DNA of 62,229 nt from Rhodanobacteraceae bacterium (GTDB taxonomy: Bacteria; Pseudomonadota; Gammaproteobacteria; Xanthomonadales; Rhodanobacteraceae). A program made the position numbers and the translations under genes. The stretch is from NCBI GenBank assembly GCA_004299705.1, contig SCQS01000077.1, positions 1 through 62,229 of the forward strand, given 5' to 3'. How positions within the stretch are numbered: position 1 is the stretch's first letter; the number at the start of each line of letters is the position of its first letter. Shown here in pieces: positions 46,119 through 56,400 of this stretch. The notes beneath the pieces are model-generated. The model was not told where the DNA came from. It ran no database searches and worked only from the letters and a program-made list of their open reading frames with translations.

Positions 46119-47903
46119 ATGAAATCAAAATCCACCGAGCCGGGATCGTGGCATCCCGTGCTTTCACGCCGCCGCTTCGTGCAGGGGCTGGCCTTGGGCG
46201 GTACCGCCGCGATGATGGGCGGCTTCGTCAAGCCGGCGTGGGCACTGACCAGTTCCGGCCAGCCCAACGTGCTGTCCGGCACCGAATTCAATCTCGACAT
46301 CGCCGAAATGCCGGTAAACTACACCGGCGCCGCCCGGCTTGCGACTGCGGTCAACGGTCAGGTGCCAGGCCCGCTGCTGCGTTGGCGCGAAGGCACCACG
46401 GTCACGCTGCGCGTGACTAATCGTTTGCGCGTGCCGACCTCGATCCACTGGCACGGCATCCTGGTGCCGTTCGACATGGATGGCGTGCCGGGCATCAGTT
46501 TTCCCGGCATCGCGCCGGGCCAAACCTTCACGTACCGTTTTCCGGTGAAGCAGAGCGGCACCTATTGGTATCACTCGCATTCGGGTTTCCAGGAACAGAC
46601 CGGCTTGTACGGTCCCCTGGTGATCGATCCCGCGGGCCCCGATCGCATTCACGCCGACCGCGATTACGTGGTGATGCTGAACGACTGGACCGACATGGAC
46701 CCGGCGCGGATCTTCGCGATCCTGAAAAAGCAAAGCGACTACTTCAACTTCAACGAACTCACGTTGCCCGATTTCGTGCGTGACGCTTCAATGCTGGGCT
46801 TGCGCGGCGCACTCGAAGCGCGCGCGATGTGGAACAAAATGCGAATGAGTCCGCGCGACGTGATCGACGTCAGCGGTTTTACTTACACCTACCTGATGAA
46901 CGGCGCGACGCCGGCCGGGAACTGGAACGGGCTGTTCAAGCCAGGTGAACGGGTGCGGCTGCGTTTCATCAACGGTTCGTCGAACAGTTACTTCGACGTG
47001 CGCATTCCCGGAATGAAACTCACCGTGATCGCGGCCGATGGACAGGACGTCGAGCCGGTCGCGGTGGACGAGTTCCGGATCGCGGTAGCCGAAACCTACG
47101 ACGTGATCGTGCAACCGCAGGAAGATCGTGCCTATACGATTTTCGCGCAGTCGATCGATCGTAGCGGTTACGCGCGCGGCACCTTGGCACCGCGCCCCAG
47201 CATGGAAGCCGAGGTTCCGGCAATGGACCCGGTGCCGACGCTCACGATGGTGGACATGATGGGCGCAATGGCACAAGGCGGTGCTCATAGTATGTCCGGC
47301 ATGCACCACGGCTCGATGCCCGGCATGGATATGCCTGCAGAGCAACTGCCGCCGCACGACCTTGACCCGGCCGGCATGGTCAAGGCGCACCACGCGCGCA
47401 CCGAGTACCACAACCCCGGCGTGGACATGCACGTCGATTGGCCGCGTACCAACCTCGACGACCCCGGCGCGGGCCTGCGTGACAACGGCCGGCGCGTGCT
47501 GACCTATGCCGACCTGCACACACTCGGCGGTTCGTTGTATCCCGAGCCGGTGACACACGAAATCGAGTTGCACCTCGACGGCAGCATGGAACGTTTCATT
47601 TGGTCGTTCGATGGCGTGATCTTTTCCAAGGCGAAACCGGTGCACTTTCCTGCGGGCCAGCACATCCGTTTGATCCTGTGCAACGACACCATGATGAATC
47701 ACCCGATCCACCTGCACGGGATGTGGAGCGAGGTCGAATCGCCCGAACGACATTTCCAGGTGCGCAAGCAGACCGTCAACGTGCAGCCGGCGCAGCGCGT
47801 CACGTATCGGGTCAAGGCCGACGCACTCGGGCGCTGGGCCTATCACTGCCATTTGCTCTACCACATGGAGGCGGGCATGTTCCGCGAGGTGGTGGTGGCA
47901 TGA
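46119..47903 (+). CDS. copA: Periplasmic multicopper oxidase CopA
   Basis: 594 residues. A twin-arginine signal (SRRRFVQGLALGG) fits folded export with copper. All four copper-ligand segments are present: TSIHWHGI, YWYHSHSG, HPIHLHGMW and AYHCHLLYHMEAGM. A Met/His-rich insert (MSGMHHGSMPGMDM, about 395-410) is the copper-binding arm of CopA/PcoA. It oxidises Cu(I) to less toxic Cu(II). Its stop overlaps the copB start (ATGA). Confidence 0.95.
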   Translation: MKSKSTEPGSWHPVLSRRRFVQGLALGGTAAMMGGFVKPAWALTSSGQPNVLSGTEFNLDIAEMPVNYTGAARLATAVNGQVPGPLLRWREGTTVTLRVTNRLRVPTSIHWHGILVPFDMDGVPGISFPGIAPGQTFTYRFPVKQSGTYWYHSHSGFQEQTGLYGPLVIDPAGPDRIHADRDYVVMLNDWTDMDPARIFAILKKQSDYFNFNELTLPDFVRDASMLGLRGALEARAMWNKMRMSPRDVIDVSGFTYTYLMNGATPAGNWNGLFKPGERVRLRFINGSSNSYFDVRIPGMKLTVIAADGQDVEPVAVDEFRIAVAETYDVIVQPQEDRAYTIFAQSIDRSGYARGTLAPRPSMEAEVPAMDPVPTLTMVDMMGAMAQGGAHSMSGMHHGSMPGMDMPAEQLPPHDLDPAGMVKAHHARTEYHNPGVDMHVDWPRTNLDDPGAGLRDNGRRVLTYADLHTLGGSLYPEPVTHEIELHLDGSMERFIWSFDGVIFSKAKPVHFPAGQHIRLILCNDTMMNHPIHLHGMWSEVESPERHFQVRKQTVNVQPAQRVTYRVKADALGRWAYHCHLLYHMEAGMFREVVVA

Positions 47904-49132
47904 ACGCACATCCAAAAACGACCTTGGCTACCGCGTACTTGCTGGTACTGGGTTTGAGCGTTGCGGGGATGCCGCAGGCTCACGCGCAGGACGCCATGCA
48001 GGGCATGGACATGCAGGCCATGCCGATGCCGCCGACCAAGCCGAAGCCCAAGCACCACGCCAAGTCAACCCACAAACCGGCGAAGACGGCGCCCGCGGCG
48101 GCAAGCTCCACGGGAACGGCCCATACGATGCAAGGCATGGACATGCAGAACATGCCGATGCCGGCCAAGCCTCCCGCGGCCTCTGGCCCGGCAGCCCATA
48201 CCCACGCGACAGGGCATCCAGAAGCAACGCAGAGCGGAGCCACGTCGGGAATGCCGGGCATGTCGATGACTCCGGCAAAGCCTGCGGCGCCAATCGAGAT
48301 GCAGCAGCTCCACTTCGGCCAGATGATCGGGATACGCCCGAAGCCCGGCGGTCTTGCCGGCACGATGGGGAACATGACTTCCATGCAGGGCATGGACATG
48401 TCCACGATGCAGGGCGGCAACGCGCCGCCGGATGCGCGCAGCCCCGACTATTCCGACGGCTACGGTTACGGCTCGATGACCGGGATGGACATGCACGACA
48501 ATCCGCCGATCGCGATGTTGCTGCTGGACCAGCTGGAATACGTCCATTCCCGTGATGGCGGCAACGCCGTGGCCATCGACGGTCAGGCGTGGTACGGGCG
48601 GAACTTCAACAAACTGTGGCTGAAGTTCGAGGGTGATGGCGCCAACGGCCGATTACAGGATCTGCGCACCGAAGCGTTGTGGGATCACGCGGTCAGTACG
48701 TACTGGGACACGCAGGTCGGCGTGCGGCACGACTTCGGCATCGGACCGGGCCGCACCTGGGCGGCGTTCGGCATCGAAGGGCTCGCGCCGTACTGGTTCG
48801 AGACCGAAGCCACGTTCTATGTCGGGCAGGATGGCCGCACCGCGGCGCGCGTCGAATTCGAGTACGAAGCATTGCTGACGCAACGGCTGATCCTGCAGCC
48901 GCGGCTGGAAGCGAACGTCTATGGCAAGAACGATTCGCAACGCGGCATCGGGTCTGGCCTGTCCGACGTCGAAGCGGGCTTGCGCCTGCGCTATGAAATT
49001 CGCCGCGAGTTCGCACCCTACATCGGTGTCGTGTGGCGGCAACGTTTTGGGCGTACCGCCGACTTCGCGCGCGCACAAGGCGAACGCGCCGACGACCTGC
49101 AATTCGTCGCCGGCATCCGTCTCTGGTTCTGA
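47900..49132 (+). CDS. copB: Outer-membrane copper resistance protein CopB
   Basis: 410 residues. Signal peptide, then a long low-complexity region with many MQGMDM / MQNMPM / MPGMSM repeats (copper-binding), and a C-terminal beta-barrel domain of the CopB/PcoB family (LLDQLEYVHSRDGGNAVAID, WYGRNFNKLWLKFEGDG, ending FVAGIRLWF). Coupled to copA by an ATGA overlap. Confidence 0.94.
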   Translation: MNAHPKTTLATAYLLVLGLSVAGMPQAHAQDAMQGMDMQAMPMPPTKPKPKHHAKSTHKPAKTAPAAASSTGTAHTMQGMDMQNMPMPAKPPAASGPAAHTHATGHPEATQSGATSGMPGMSMTPAKPAAPIEMQQLHFGQMIGIRPKPGGLAGTMGNMTSMQGMDMSTMQGGNAPPDARSPDYSDGYGYGSMTGMDMHDNPPIAMLLLDQLEYVHSRDGGNAVAIDGQAWYGRNFNKLWLKFEGDGANGRLQDLRTEALWDHAVSTYWDTQVGVRHDFGIGPGRTWAAFGIEGLAPYWFETEATFYVGQDGRTAARVEFEYEALLTQRLILQPRLEANVYGKNDSQRGIGSGLSDVEAGLRLRYEIRREFAPYIGVVWRQRFGRTADFARAQGERADDLQFVAGIRLWF

Positions 49133-49146
49133 TTGAGGTTCCTCCC

Positions 49147-49809
49147 ATGAGAAAACACACCGAATACACATTGGTCGTCATTGTTGTCGTGGTTGCATTC
49201 CTGATCGGCGTTGGCGTCTTCGCCTGGTCCGGCCTGTACAACATCGGCGCCGACGATCACCACTGGAAGCTCACCTACAACTTCCTGCAAAGCGTGCGCA
49301 ACCGTTCGATCCACGTGCGTTCGGAACACCTTAAGGTGCCCAACTTGAACGATCCGCAGTTGATCCTGAAAGGCGCGGGCCAATACGCGGCCATGTGCAC
49401 CGGCTGCCATCTCAGACCGGGCGAAGGCAATTCCGAGCTGCGCGTGGGGATGTATCCGCAGCCACCGAACCTGTCGAAAGTGCACATCGATCCGCAGGAT
49501 GCGTTCTGGGTGATCAAGCACGGCATCAAGATGAGCGCGATGCCGGCTTGGGGCATGGCCGGCCACGACGACCTGACCATCTGGAGCATGGTGGCGTTCA
49601 TCGAAAAGCTGCCTGGCATGACGCCCGCCGAGTACAAGGCCATCGTTGCCAAGGCGCCACCGGATGAAGACATGGACATGGATTCCGGCGGCGGGCACGC
49701 GCATACGCACGGCGGCGCGAATGACGAACACCACGCACCGCCCGCTCCAAGCATGTCGGCCATGCCGGGCATGGCCCCATCCGCCCCCGCCAAATCTGGC
49801 GGCCACTGA
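49147..49809 (+). CDS. Membrane-anchored cytochrome c in the copper operon
   Basis: 220 residues. An N-terminal membrane helix (VVIVVVVAFLIGVGVFAW), a single class I haem motif CTGCH at 84-88, a probable Met ligand in IKMSAMPAWGM, and a C-terminal tail rich in His, Met and Gly (MDMDSGGGHAHTHGG). It lies 14 bases after copB. It could move electrons to or from CopA, but there is no direct evidence for the partner. Confidence 0.87.
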   Translation: MRKHTEYTLVVIVVVVAFLIGVGVFAWSGLYNIGADDHHWKLTYNFLQSVRNRSIHVRSEHLKVPNLNDPQLILKGAGQYAAMCTGCHLRPGEGNSELRVGMYPQPPNLSKVHIDPQDAFWVIKHGIKMSAMPAWGMAGHDDLTIWSMVAFIEKLPGMTPAEYKAIVAKAPPDEDMDMDSGGGHAHTHGGANDEHHAPPAPSMSAMPGMAPSAPAKSGGH

Positions 49810-49832
49810 ACCACTGAGCACGAGAGCACCCC

Positions 49833-50213
49833 ATGAAACCCACAGCAATCACATTGAGCCTTGCCGCACTGTTTTGCACGACCCCGTTGCTTGCGCAGCA
49901 ACAAACGCCGAACAAGCCGATGCAGAACATGCCCATGCAAAACATGCCGATGCACAACATGCCCATGAACATGCAGCATGAGAGCGAAGTCGAAGGCGTC
50001 GGCGTGATAAAAGCGCTCGACCCGAAGGCGGGGACCATCACGATCAAGCACCAGGCGATCGCATCCATCCACTGGCCCGCCATGACCATGACTTTCAAGG
50101 TCGCCAAACCGGGTCTGCTGCAAGGCCTGAAAGTTGGTGAGCAGGTTCGCTTCGGGCTGCGCACGCAAGGCATGAGCGGCACCGTGACCTGGGTCAAGCC
50201 GGCCGGAACTTGA
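49833..50213 (+). CDS. cusF: CusF-type periplasmic copper chaperone
   Basis: 126 residues. Signal peptide, a Met-rich stretch of NMPM repeats (about residues 28-47), then the CusF OB-fold with IHWPAMTMTFKV, holding the Trp and paired Met that bind Cu(I) in CusF. It hands copper to CusB in the CusCBA pump, whose genes follow. Confidence 0.9.
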   Translation: MKPTAITLSLAALFCTTPLLAQQQTPNKPMQNMPMQNMPMHNMPMNMQHESEVEGVGVIKALDPKAGTITIKHQAIASIHWPAMTMTFKVAKPGLLQGLKVGEQVRFGLRTQGMSGTVTWVKPAGT

Positions 50214-50307
50214 TGCCCGCCAGATCGGAAAATGGGATCGGGACGGCGATGCAGACGCGCCGCGCTTCACCTGTCTCAAGACAGCCAGTTTGCACTAAAG
50301 TGTCAGC

Positions 50308-50709
50308 GTGCGATCCTTTCTGAAACACAACCGGCGTATCCGCCTGCGCATCGCGCTGCTGGCGATCGTCGCCATGCTGTTCCAGCAGACGGCGCTGGCT
50401 GCGTACGTGTGTTCGCGCGCCGACATGCCGGTAGGCGATACGGCGATGACCATGCACTACGAAAGCATGCCGATGGCACAAGCCAGGCATGATCCGGCGC
50501 TTTGCACGTTGCACTGCGCCCATCAGGCGCAATCCGCGCAAACGGTGAATGTCCCGGCCGTGCCGCCGTTGGCGTTGCCCGCCATCCTGCGGGGCACCTT
50601 CATCACGTCACTTGCTTTGACGCCTGAGCAGGCGAGCTACGCGCATGATCCGTTGATGCGAAGTCGTGGCGTATCGCTCGCGTTGCGCTCCCAGATATTG
50701 TTGATCTAG
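50308..50709 (+). CDS. Small secreted His/Met/Cys protein of the copper operon
   Basis: 133 residues from a GTG start, with a signal-like hydrophobic N-terminus (RIALLAIVAMLFQQTALA) and a few possible copper ligands (MTMHYESMPM, LCTLHCAH). No family recognised. It sits between cusF and cusC and shares the operon orientation. Its coding likelihood rests on codon use and placement. Confidence 0.6.
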   Translation: MRSFLKHNRRIRLRIALLAIVAMLFQQTALAAYVCSRADMPVGDTAMTMHYESMPMAQARHDPALCTLHCAHQAQSAQTVNVPAVPPLALPAILRGTFITSLALTPEQASYAHDPLMRSRGVSLALRSQILLI

Positions 50710-50772
50710 ACCTCCGCGTGTCGACGGCAGCCGCTTTTCCTCGGCTGCGTTTCCTCACGTTTGCGGAGGTCT
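50708..50772 (+). promoter_or_regulatory. Double hairpin that covers the cusC ribosome binding site
   Basis: AGACCTCCGC (50708-50717) and GCGGAGGTCT (50763-50772) are perfect 10-bp arms; the right arm is the cusC Shine-Dalgarno GGAGG, ending one base before ATG. Inside is a second stem GCAGCCG (50727-50733) / CGGCTGC (50742-50748) followed by GTTT. If formed it would hide the ribosome site or act as an attenuator. Confidence 0.7.
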
Positions 50773-50773
50773 T

Positions 50774-52084
50774 ATGTGTTTTCTTCTTGGCAGGCGGCGC
50801 CTGTGTGTGCCGCGTCTTCTCATCGCCCTTGCAGCGGCGTTGCTCGTTTTGCCGCTCTACGCCACGGCCAGCGATACCCCCTTGAGTCTCGACGCCGCGA
50901 CACAGCTTGCGGCCCAGCGTGCACCGCAGATTCAGGCGCAGATACTCCAAGCGCAGGCAGCCCGGCACGATGCCGTACGCGCTGGCCGGTTGCCTGACCC
51001 CCAGCTCACGGCCGGCATCAACAATCTCACCGCGACCGGTGCCGAGGCATTCAATGCCGCGGCCGATTCGATGACGTTGCGATCGATCGGCCTGATGCAG
51101 GTGATTCCATCATCCGCCAAGCGCCACGCCGAGAAAACGGTCGCGCAGGCCACCGTCCAATTGAACGCGACCGAGGTGACCCAAGTGCGGCTTGCGGTCA
51201 AGCAGGCCACGGCGGACGCATGGGTACGACTGTGGGCCGCGCAGGCCGAGCGCCAGCAGCTTGAAGCGCTGAACGAACAATTCGCCCTCGCGGTCAAGCT
51301 GGCCAGGGCGAAGCTGCGTGGTGGGACGGGCAGCGCGACCGATGTGCTGGCCGCACAGTCGGCGGCGGTGCAACTCGCGAACCGGATCACCGCGGTGGAT
51401 GCGGAGATCGCCGCCGCACAGGCTGCGTTGCAGCGTTGGGTTGGTGATGACGTAAACCAAACACTCGCGGCCGCGCCGGATTTTTCGAGCCTGCCGGTGT
51501 CCCCGGCAGAACTGCAGCGCAACCTCAACCAGCAAGGTCCGCTGCTTGACTGGTCTGCACGCGAGGACCAAGCCCAAGCCAAGCTCGACCTCGCCAAGGC
51601 TGGCAAACGACCCAACTGGAGCGTCGGCGTCGTGTACGGGGATCGTATCCACCGGCCCGACATGCTGGGCATCGAAGTCGGCGTCAGCCTGCCGCTGTTC
51701 CCCGGCAACCGGCAAGACCAGGACATCAGCGCGCGTTACGCGGATCGCAGCGCCATCGCGGACGCCCACGAGAACGCGCTGCGTGCGCAACGTGCGGCGG
51801 TGGCGGCCGACCTGGCCGAGTGGCAGGGCGATTCGAAACAAATCACGACCTACCGTGACCAACTGCTGCCATTGGTCGCGGACCGCTCGCGTACTGCGCT
51901 GGCCGGGTATCGCGCTGGCGGGTCGCTGGAGCCGTGGCTGGAAGCACGCCGCGACGAGATCGACACCCGCGTTGCCTACGCCAAGGCGCTCGCGGCGTGG
52001 GGCGAGGCCTGGACACGGCTCGCCTATCTGCTGCCCGATGAAAGCGCACCCCGCGCGATCCGGTTGCCGGAGGATCTGCCATGA
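50774..52084 (+). CDS. cusC: Outer-membrane efflux channel of the TolC/CusC family
   Basis: 436 residues. Signal peptide (LLIALAAALLVLPLYATA) and two long helical repeats typical of TolC-type channels (LAAQRAPQIQAQILQAQAAR; TDVLAAQSAAVQLANRI). It forms the outer-membrane exit of the pump encoded with cusB and cusA. Its stop overlaps cusB (ATGA). Confidence 0.9.
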   Translation: MCFLLGRRRLCVPRLLIALAAALLVLPLYATASDTPLSLDAATQLAAQRAPQIQAQILQAQAARHDAVRAGRLPDPQLTAGINNLTATGAEAFNAAADSMTLRSIGLMQVIPSSAKRHAEKTVAQATVQLNATEVTQVRLAVKQATADAWVRLWAAQAERQQLEALNEQFALAVKLARAKLRGGTGSATDVLAAQSAAVQLANRITAVDAEIAAAQAALQRWVGDDVNQTLAAAPDFSSLPVSPAELQRNLNQQGPLLDWSAREDQAQAKLDLAKAGKRPNWSVGVVYGDRIHRPDMLGIEVGVSLPLFPGNRQDQDISARYADRSAIADAHENALRAQRAAVAADLAEWQGDSKQITTYRDQLLPLVADRSRTALAGYRAGGSLEPWLEARRDEIDTRVAYAKALAAWGEAWTRLAYLLPDESAPRAIRLPEDLP

Positions 52085-53421
52085 AATGGACATTCGTCAC
52101 ACGCGTCGTGGCGGGTATTGCGCTGTTGGTCTTGCTGCTGGCGGCAGGCGCCATCGGCTACTTCGTCGCACCCCGTTCCATCACTACTCCACCTGCGCAC
52201 ACGACGGCCGAACCGGCGCATCGCAAGGTCCTGTACTGGTACGACCCGATGCAGCCCGAACAGCACTTCGACCACCCGGGGGTGTCGCCGATGGGCATGC
52301 AGATGGTGCCGAAATACGCAAGTCCCGGAGGAACGGCATCGAACATCGTGCGCATCGATCCGGTCGAGGTGCAGAACCTTGGTATGCGTACGGCCGTGGT
52401 GGAAGTGGCGCCGTTGTCCGACACGGTGCACGTACCCGGCACCGTGGCTTGGGATCAAAACCTCGCGGTGACGGTCAGCGCGCGCACCAACGCCACCCTC
52501 GAAAACCTCTATGTCCGCGCGCCCTTCACGGTGGTGAAAGCCGGGCAGCCGCTGGCGGAAATCCTGGCGCCCGAATGGAGTACAGCAGCGGCGCAGTATT
52601 TCGCGTTGCAAGACGCTCAATCTGCAACCGGACGCGACCTGCGTGCGGCGGCACTCCAACGTCTGCACGCGCTGGGCATGGACGCGGCCACGCTCCGCAG
52701 CCTGCGCTCCGGCAGTGACACCATCACCTTGCGCGCGCCGGTCGCGGGCGTCGTCAGCAAGCTCGACGTGCAGCAGGGCCAGCAACTCGGCCAAGGTGCG
52801 CCGATCCTCACCATCAATGGCCTTGACCAGGTCTGGGTCGATGCGGCGATCCCGCAGGCGCAAAGCGGCGGCATCACCGCCGGCGCGCCGATCACGGCCA
52901 CCGTCACGGCCCTGCCGGGCGAGATCTTCCATGGCAAGGTCGCGGTGCTGTTGCCGGAGGTGAGTGCCACGACGCGTACCCAGCGCGCGCGCATCGTACT
53001 CGACAACCCCAGGCACGCTCTCGCACCGGGCATGTTCGCCGACTTGCGCATCGCGGGTACCCCGAGCGCACCCCACCCGCTGGTACCGACTGAAGCCGTC
53101 ATTGCCAGCGGCCCCGACACCCGCGTGATCGAAGCGCTGGGCAATGGGCAATTCAAGCCGGTGCTCGTCAAGACTGGTCATTCGGCCGACGGCATGACCG
53201 CGATCCTCGCGGGTCTGCAGGGCGGCGAGCGCATCGTGACCTCGGGGCAGTTCCTGATCGACTCCGAAGCGAGCCTGTCGGGCGCACTGCAACGCATGGA
53301 AGCCGGGCATGCGAAGACGCCCGCGTCGGGCTCCCGTAGCGCCACGTCCAGCACCATGCGAGGCGCGAAGATGAACATGCCGATGCCTTCGTCATCGAGC
53401 AGCGGGGAGAACCGGCCATGA
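52081..53421 (+). CDS. cusB: Copper/silver efflux periplasmic adaptor CusB
   Basis: 446 residues, membrane fusion protein. One N-terminal membrane helix, a metal-binding head (LYWYDPMQPEQHFDHPGVSP then MGMQMVPKY), which is a Met-rich variant of the usual Cys-containing YHS-like domain, then the hairpin, lipoyl and beta-barrel domains (VRIDPVEVQNLGMRTAVVEV). Coupled to cusA by an ATGA overlap. Confidence 0.93.
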   Translation: MKWTFVTRVVAGIALLVLLLAAGAIGYFVAPRSITTPPAHTTAEPAHRKVLYWYDPMQPEQHFDHPGVSPMGMQMVPKYASPGGTASNIVRIDPVEVQNLGMRTAVVEVAPLSDTVHVPGTVAWDQNLAVTVSARTNATLENLYVRAPFTVVKAGQPLAEILAPEWSTAAAQYFALQDAQSATGRDLRAAALQRLHALGMDAATLRSLRSGSDTITLRAPVAGVVSKLDVQQGQQLGQGAPILTINGLDQVWVDAAIPQAQSGGITAGAPITATVTALPGEIFHGKVAVLLPEVSATTRTQRARIVLDNPRHALAPGMFADLRIAGTPSAPHPLVPTEAVIASGPDTRVIEALGNGQFKPVLVKTGHSADGMTAILAGLQGGERIVTSGQFLIDSEASLSGALQRMEAGHAKTPASGSRSATSSTMRGAKMNMPMPSSSSSGENRP

Positions 53422-56400
53422 TCACCCGCCTGATCCACTGGTCGATCGCAAACCGCGGCTTGGTACTGCTCGTCGCGGTCGCGCTGGCCATTGCCGGAAC
53501 GCTCTCGCTGCTGCGCATCCCGCTCGATGCGATCCCGGACCTGTCGCCTACCGAGGTGATCATCAAGACCGCTTGGCCCGGGCAGCCGCCCCAGATCGTC
53601 CAGGATCAGGTGACCTATCCGATGACCACCACGATGCTGGCGGTGCCGGGTGCGGTCGCCGTGCGCGGCAACTCGTTCTTCGGCGATTCGTTCGTGTACG
53701 TCGTCTTCGCCGATGGCACCGACCTGTACTGGGCGCGCAACCAGGTGGTCGACTATCTCAGTGAAGCGGCCAGCAAGTTGCCTCCCGGGGTCACGCCCGT
53801 CATCGGTCCCGATGCGGACGGCTCGGATTGGATTTACGAGTACGCGCTGACCGATCCCGGCGGCCAATACGATCTTGGCCACCTGACCGCGATCCAGAAC
53901 TGGTTCCTGCGTTATCGCCTCAAAACCGTGCCGAACGTGTCGGAGGTCGCGACGATCGGGGGCATGGACAACGCCTGGCAAATCGTGCTCGATCCCCAGG
54001 CGTTGGCGGTACGGGGTTTGACCGTCCAGCAGGTCGAAAGCGCCATCAAGGCGGCCAACGGCGCCACCGGCGGCTCCGTGATCGAGCAGGGCGAGGCCGA
54101 GATGATGGTCACCAGCGTCGGCTATCTGCAAACGCGCGAGGACTTCGCCCGGATTCCGGTGGCGACCGGCAAGGACGGCGTCCCGGTGCTGCTGAGCGAG
54201 GTTGCACGCATACGGCGCGCGCCCACCTCGCGTCGTGGGATCGCCGAATTGGACGGACAGGGACAGGTGGTGGGCGGCATCGTGATCATGCGCTACCACA
54301 AGAACGCGCTCGAAACGATCAAGGCGGTGAAGGCCCGGCTGGCGGAACTGCAAAAGAGCCTGCCGCCGGGCGTCGAGATCGTCACCACCTACGACCGTTC
54401 CAAACTAATCCACCGGGCGGTGACGAACATCGGCGAAAAGCTGATCGAAGAGTTCGTCATCGTCGCGCTGGTGTGCCTGCTGTTCCTCGGTCACCTGCGC
54501 TCTTCGCTGGTCGCGATCGTTACCTTGCCGTTGGGCATTCTGACCGCTTTCCTGGTCATGGATGCACAAGGGGTATCGGCCAACTTGATGTCGCTGGCCG
54601 GCATCGCCATTGCGATCGGCGAAATGGTGGATGCCGCGGTGGTGATGATCGAAAACACCCACAAGCACCTCGAAGCTTGGCGCGATGCACACCCCGGCCA
54701 ACGCGAACCGGGTGCGGGCGAACGCTGGAAACTCGTGACTTCGGCGATGACGGAGGTGGGACCGGCGTGTTTCGTGAGCCTTCTGGTCATCACGTTATCG
54801 TTCGTGCCGGTGTTCGCGCTGAGCGGCGAGGAAGGCAAGCTGTTCGACCCGCTGGCCTTCACCAAGACCTATTCGGTGGCCGCCGCCGCCGGACTGTCCG
54901 TCACCTTGGTTCCGGTGTTGATCGGCTACCTGGTGCGTGGGCGTATCCGCTCGGAATACGCCAACCCGGTCAACCGACTGGTGCGCGCGATCTATCAACC
55001 GCTACTGGCCTTCGCCATGCGCAGGCCATGGCCAGTGATCGCGATCGCGGTCATCGTGTTGTTGACGGCGCTGTTGCCCGTGTCTCGGCTCGGCACCCAG
55101 TTCATGCCGCCGCTCGATGAAGGCACCTTGCTGTACATGCCTACCGCGCTGCCGGGCTTGTCCGCCGGCAAGGCCGCACAGTTGTTGCAGCAAACCGACC
55201 GCATGCTGAAAACGGTGCCGGAAGTCGCACATGTGTTCGGCGTCGCCGGCCGCGCCGACACCGCCACCGACAACGCGCCGCTCAACATGTTCGACTCCAC
55301 CATCACCTTCAAGCCGGAAAGTGAATGGCCCTCCGGCATGACGATGGACGAAGTGAAGGCGAAGCTCGATCACGCCGTGAAGGTGCCGGGGCTTGTCAAC
55401 CTGTTCGTGTTTCCGATCCGCACCCGCACCGAAATGCTGGCGACCGGCATCAAATCGCCGATCGGCATCAAGGTGCTGGGGCCTGATGTCGCCGAACTGC
55501 AGCGCCTGGCGGTACATATAGCGCGCGTGGCGCAGGGCGTGCCCGGCATCACCTCGGCCGTGGCCGACCGCGCCAATGGGGGACGTTACGTACACGTCCG
55601 GATTCGGCCCGACGCCGCGGCGCGCTACGGCCTTTCGCAGCAGGCGCTCCAGGCCCTCATCGCCACGGTCGTGGGCGGCGCCCCGATCGGCCAGACCATC
55701 CAGGGGCTGCAGCGCTTCCCGATCGTGCTGCGCTATCCCCGCACCGCGCGCGATTCGGTGGCGGCGCTGCGCGCGTTGCCGATCGTCGCACCGGGTGGAG
55801 CCCAAGTCACACTGGGACAGGTGGCGGACCTCCGCGTCACTGACGGACCGCCGATGCTGGACAGCGAAGGCGGCATCCCGTCGACTTCGGTGTTCGTTGA
55901 CACCGCGAGCAACGATCTGGGTGGCATGGTCGCCAAGCTCCAGCACGCGGTGGCGCAGCAAGTCACGTTGCCGGCCGGCTACACGCTCGAATGGGCCGGG
56001 CAGTTCCAGGCCCTGCAGCACGCCAAGGCACGAATGCAGCTGGTCGTACCGGCGACGATTCTCATCGTGTTCCTGCTGGTTTACCTGATCTTCCGCGATG
56101 CCGCGCAAACCCTGATCATCCTTGCGACCGTACCGCTCGGCCTAGTCGGCGGCCTGTGGCTGGTGTGGCTGCTCGGTTATGCCGTGTCGGTTGCGACCGT
56201 GGTGGGCTTCATCGGCTTGGCCGGCATCACCTGCGAGTTCGGGGTGGTGTTGGTGTTGTACCTGCGACAAGCCTGGCAGCGCAGCATTGACGCGGGCGAG
56301 CTGAGTTACGCAGCGCTGAATGACGCGGTCCATGAAGGGGCGCTGCTGCGTGTACGCCCGATCGCGATGACGGTGGTCGTGATCCTGGCGGGACTGTTGC

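Noticed and set aside
47990-48440. Repeat array or CRISPR in the Met-rich part of copB
   Set aside because: The repetition is at protein level (M-x-x-M motifs) in an open coding frame, with no regular spacing of identical DNA units.
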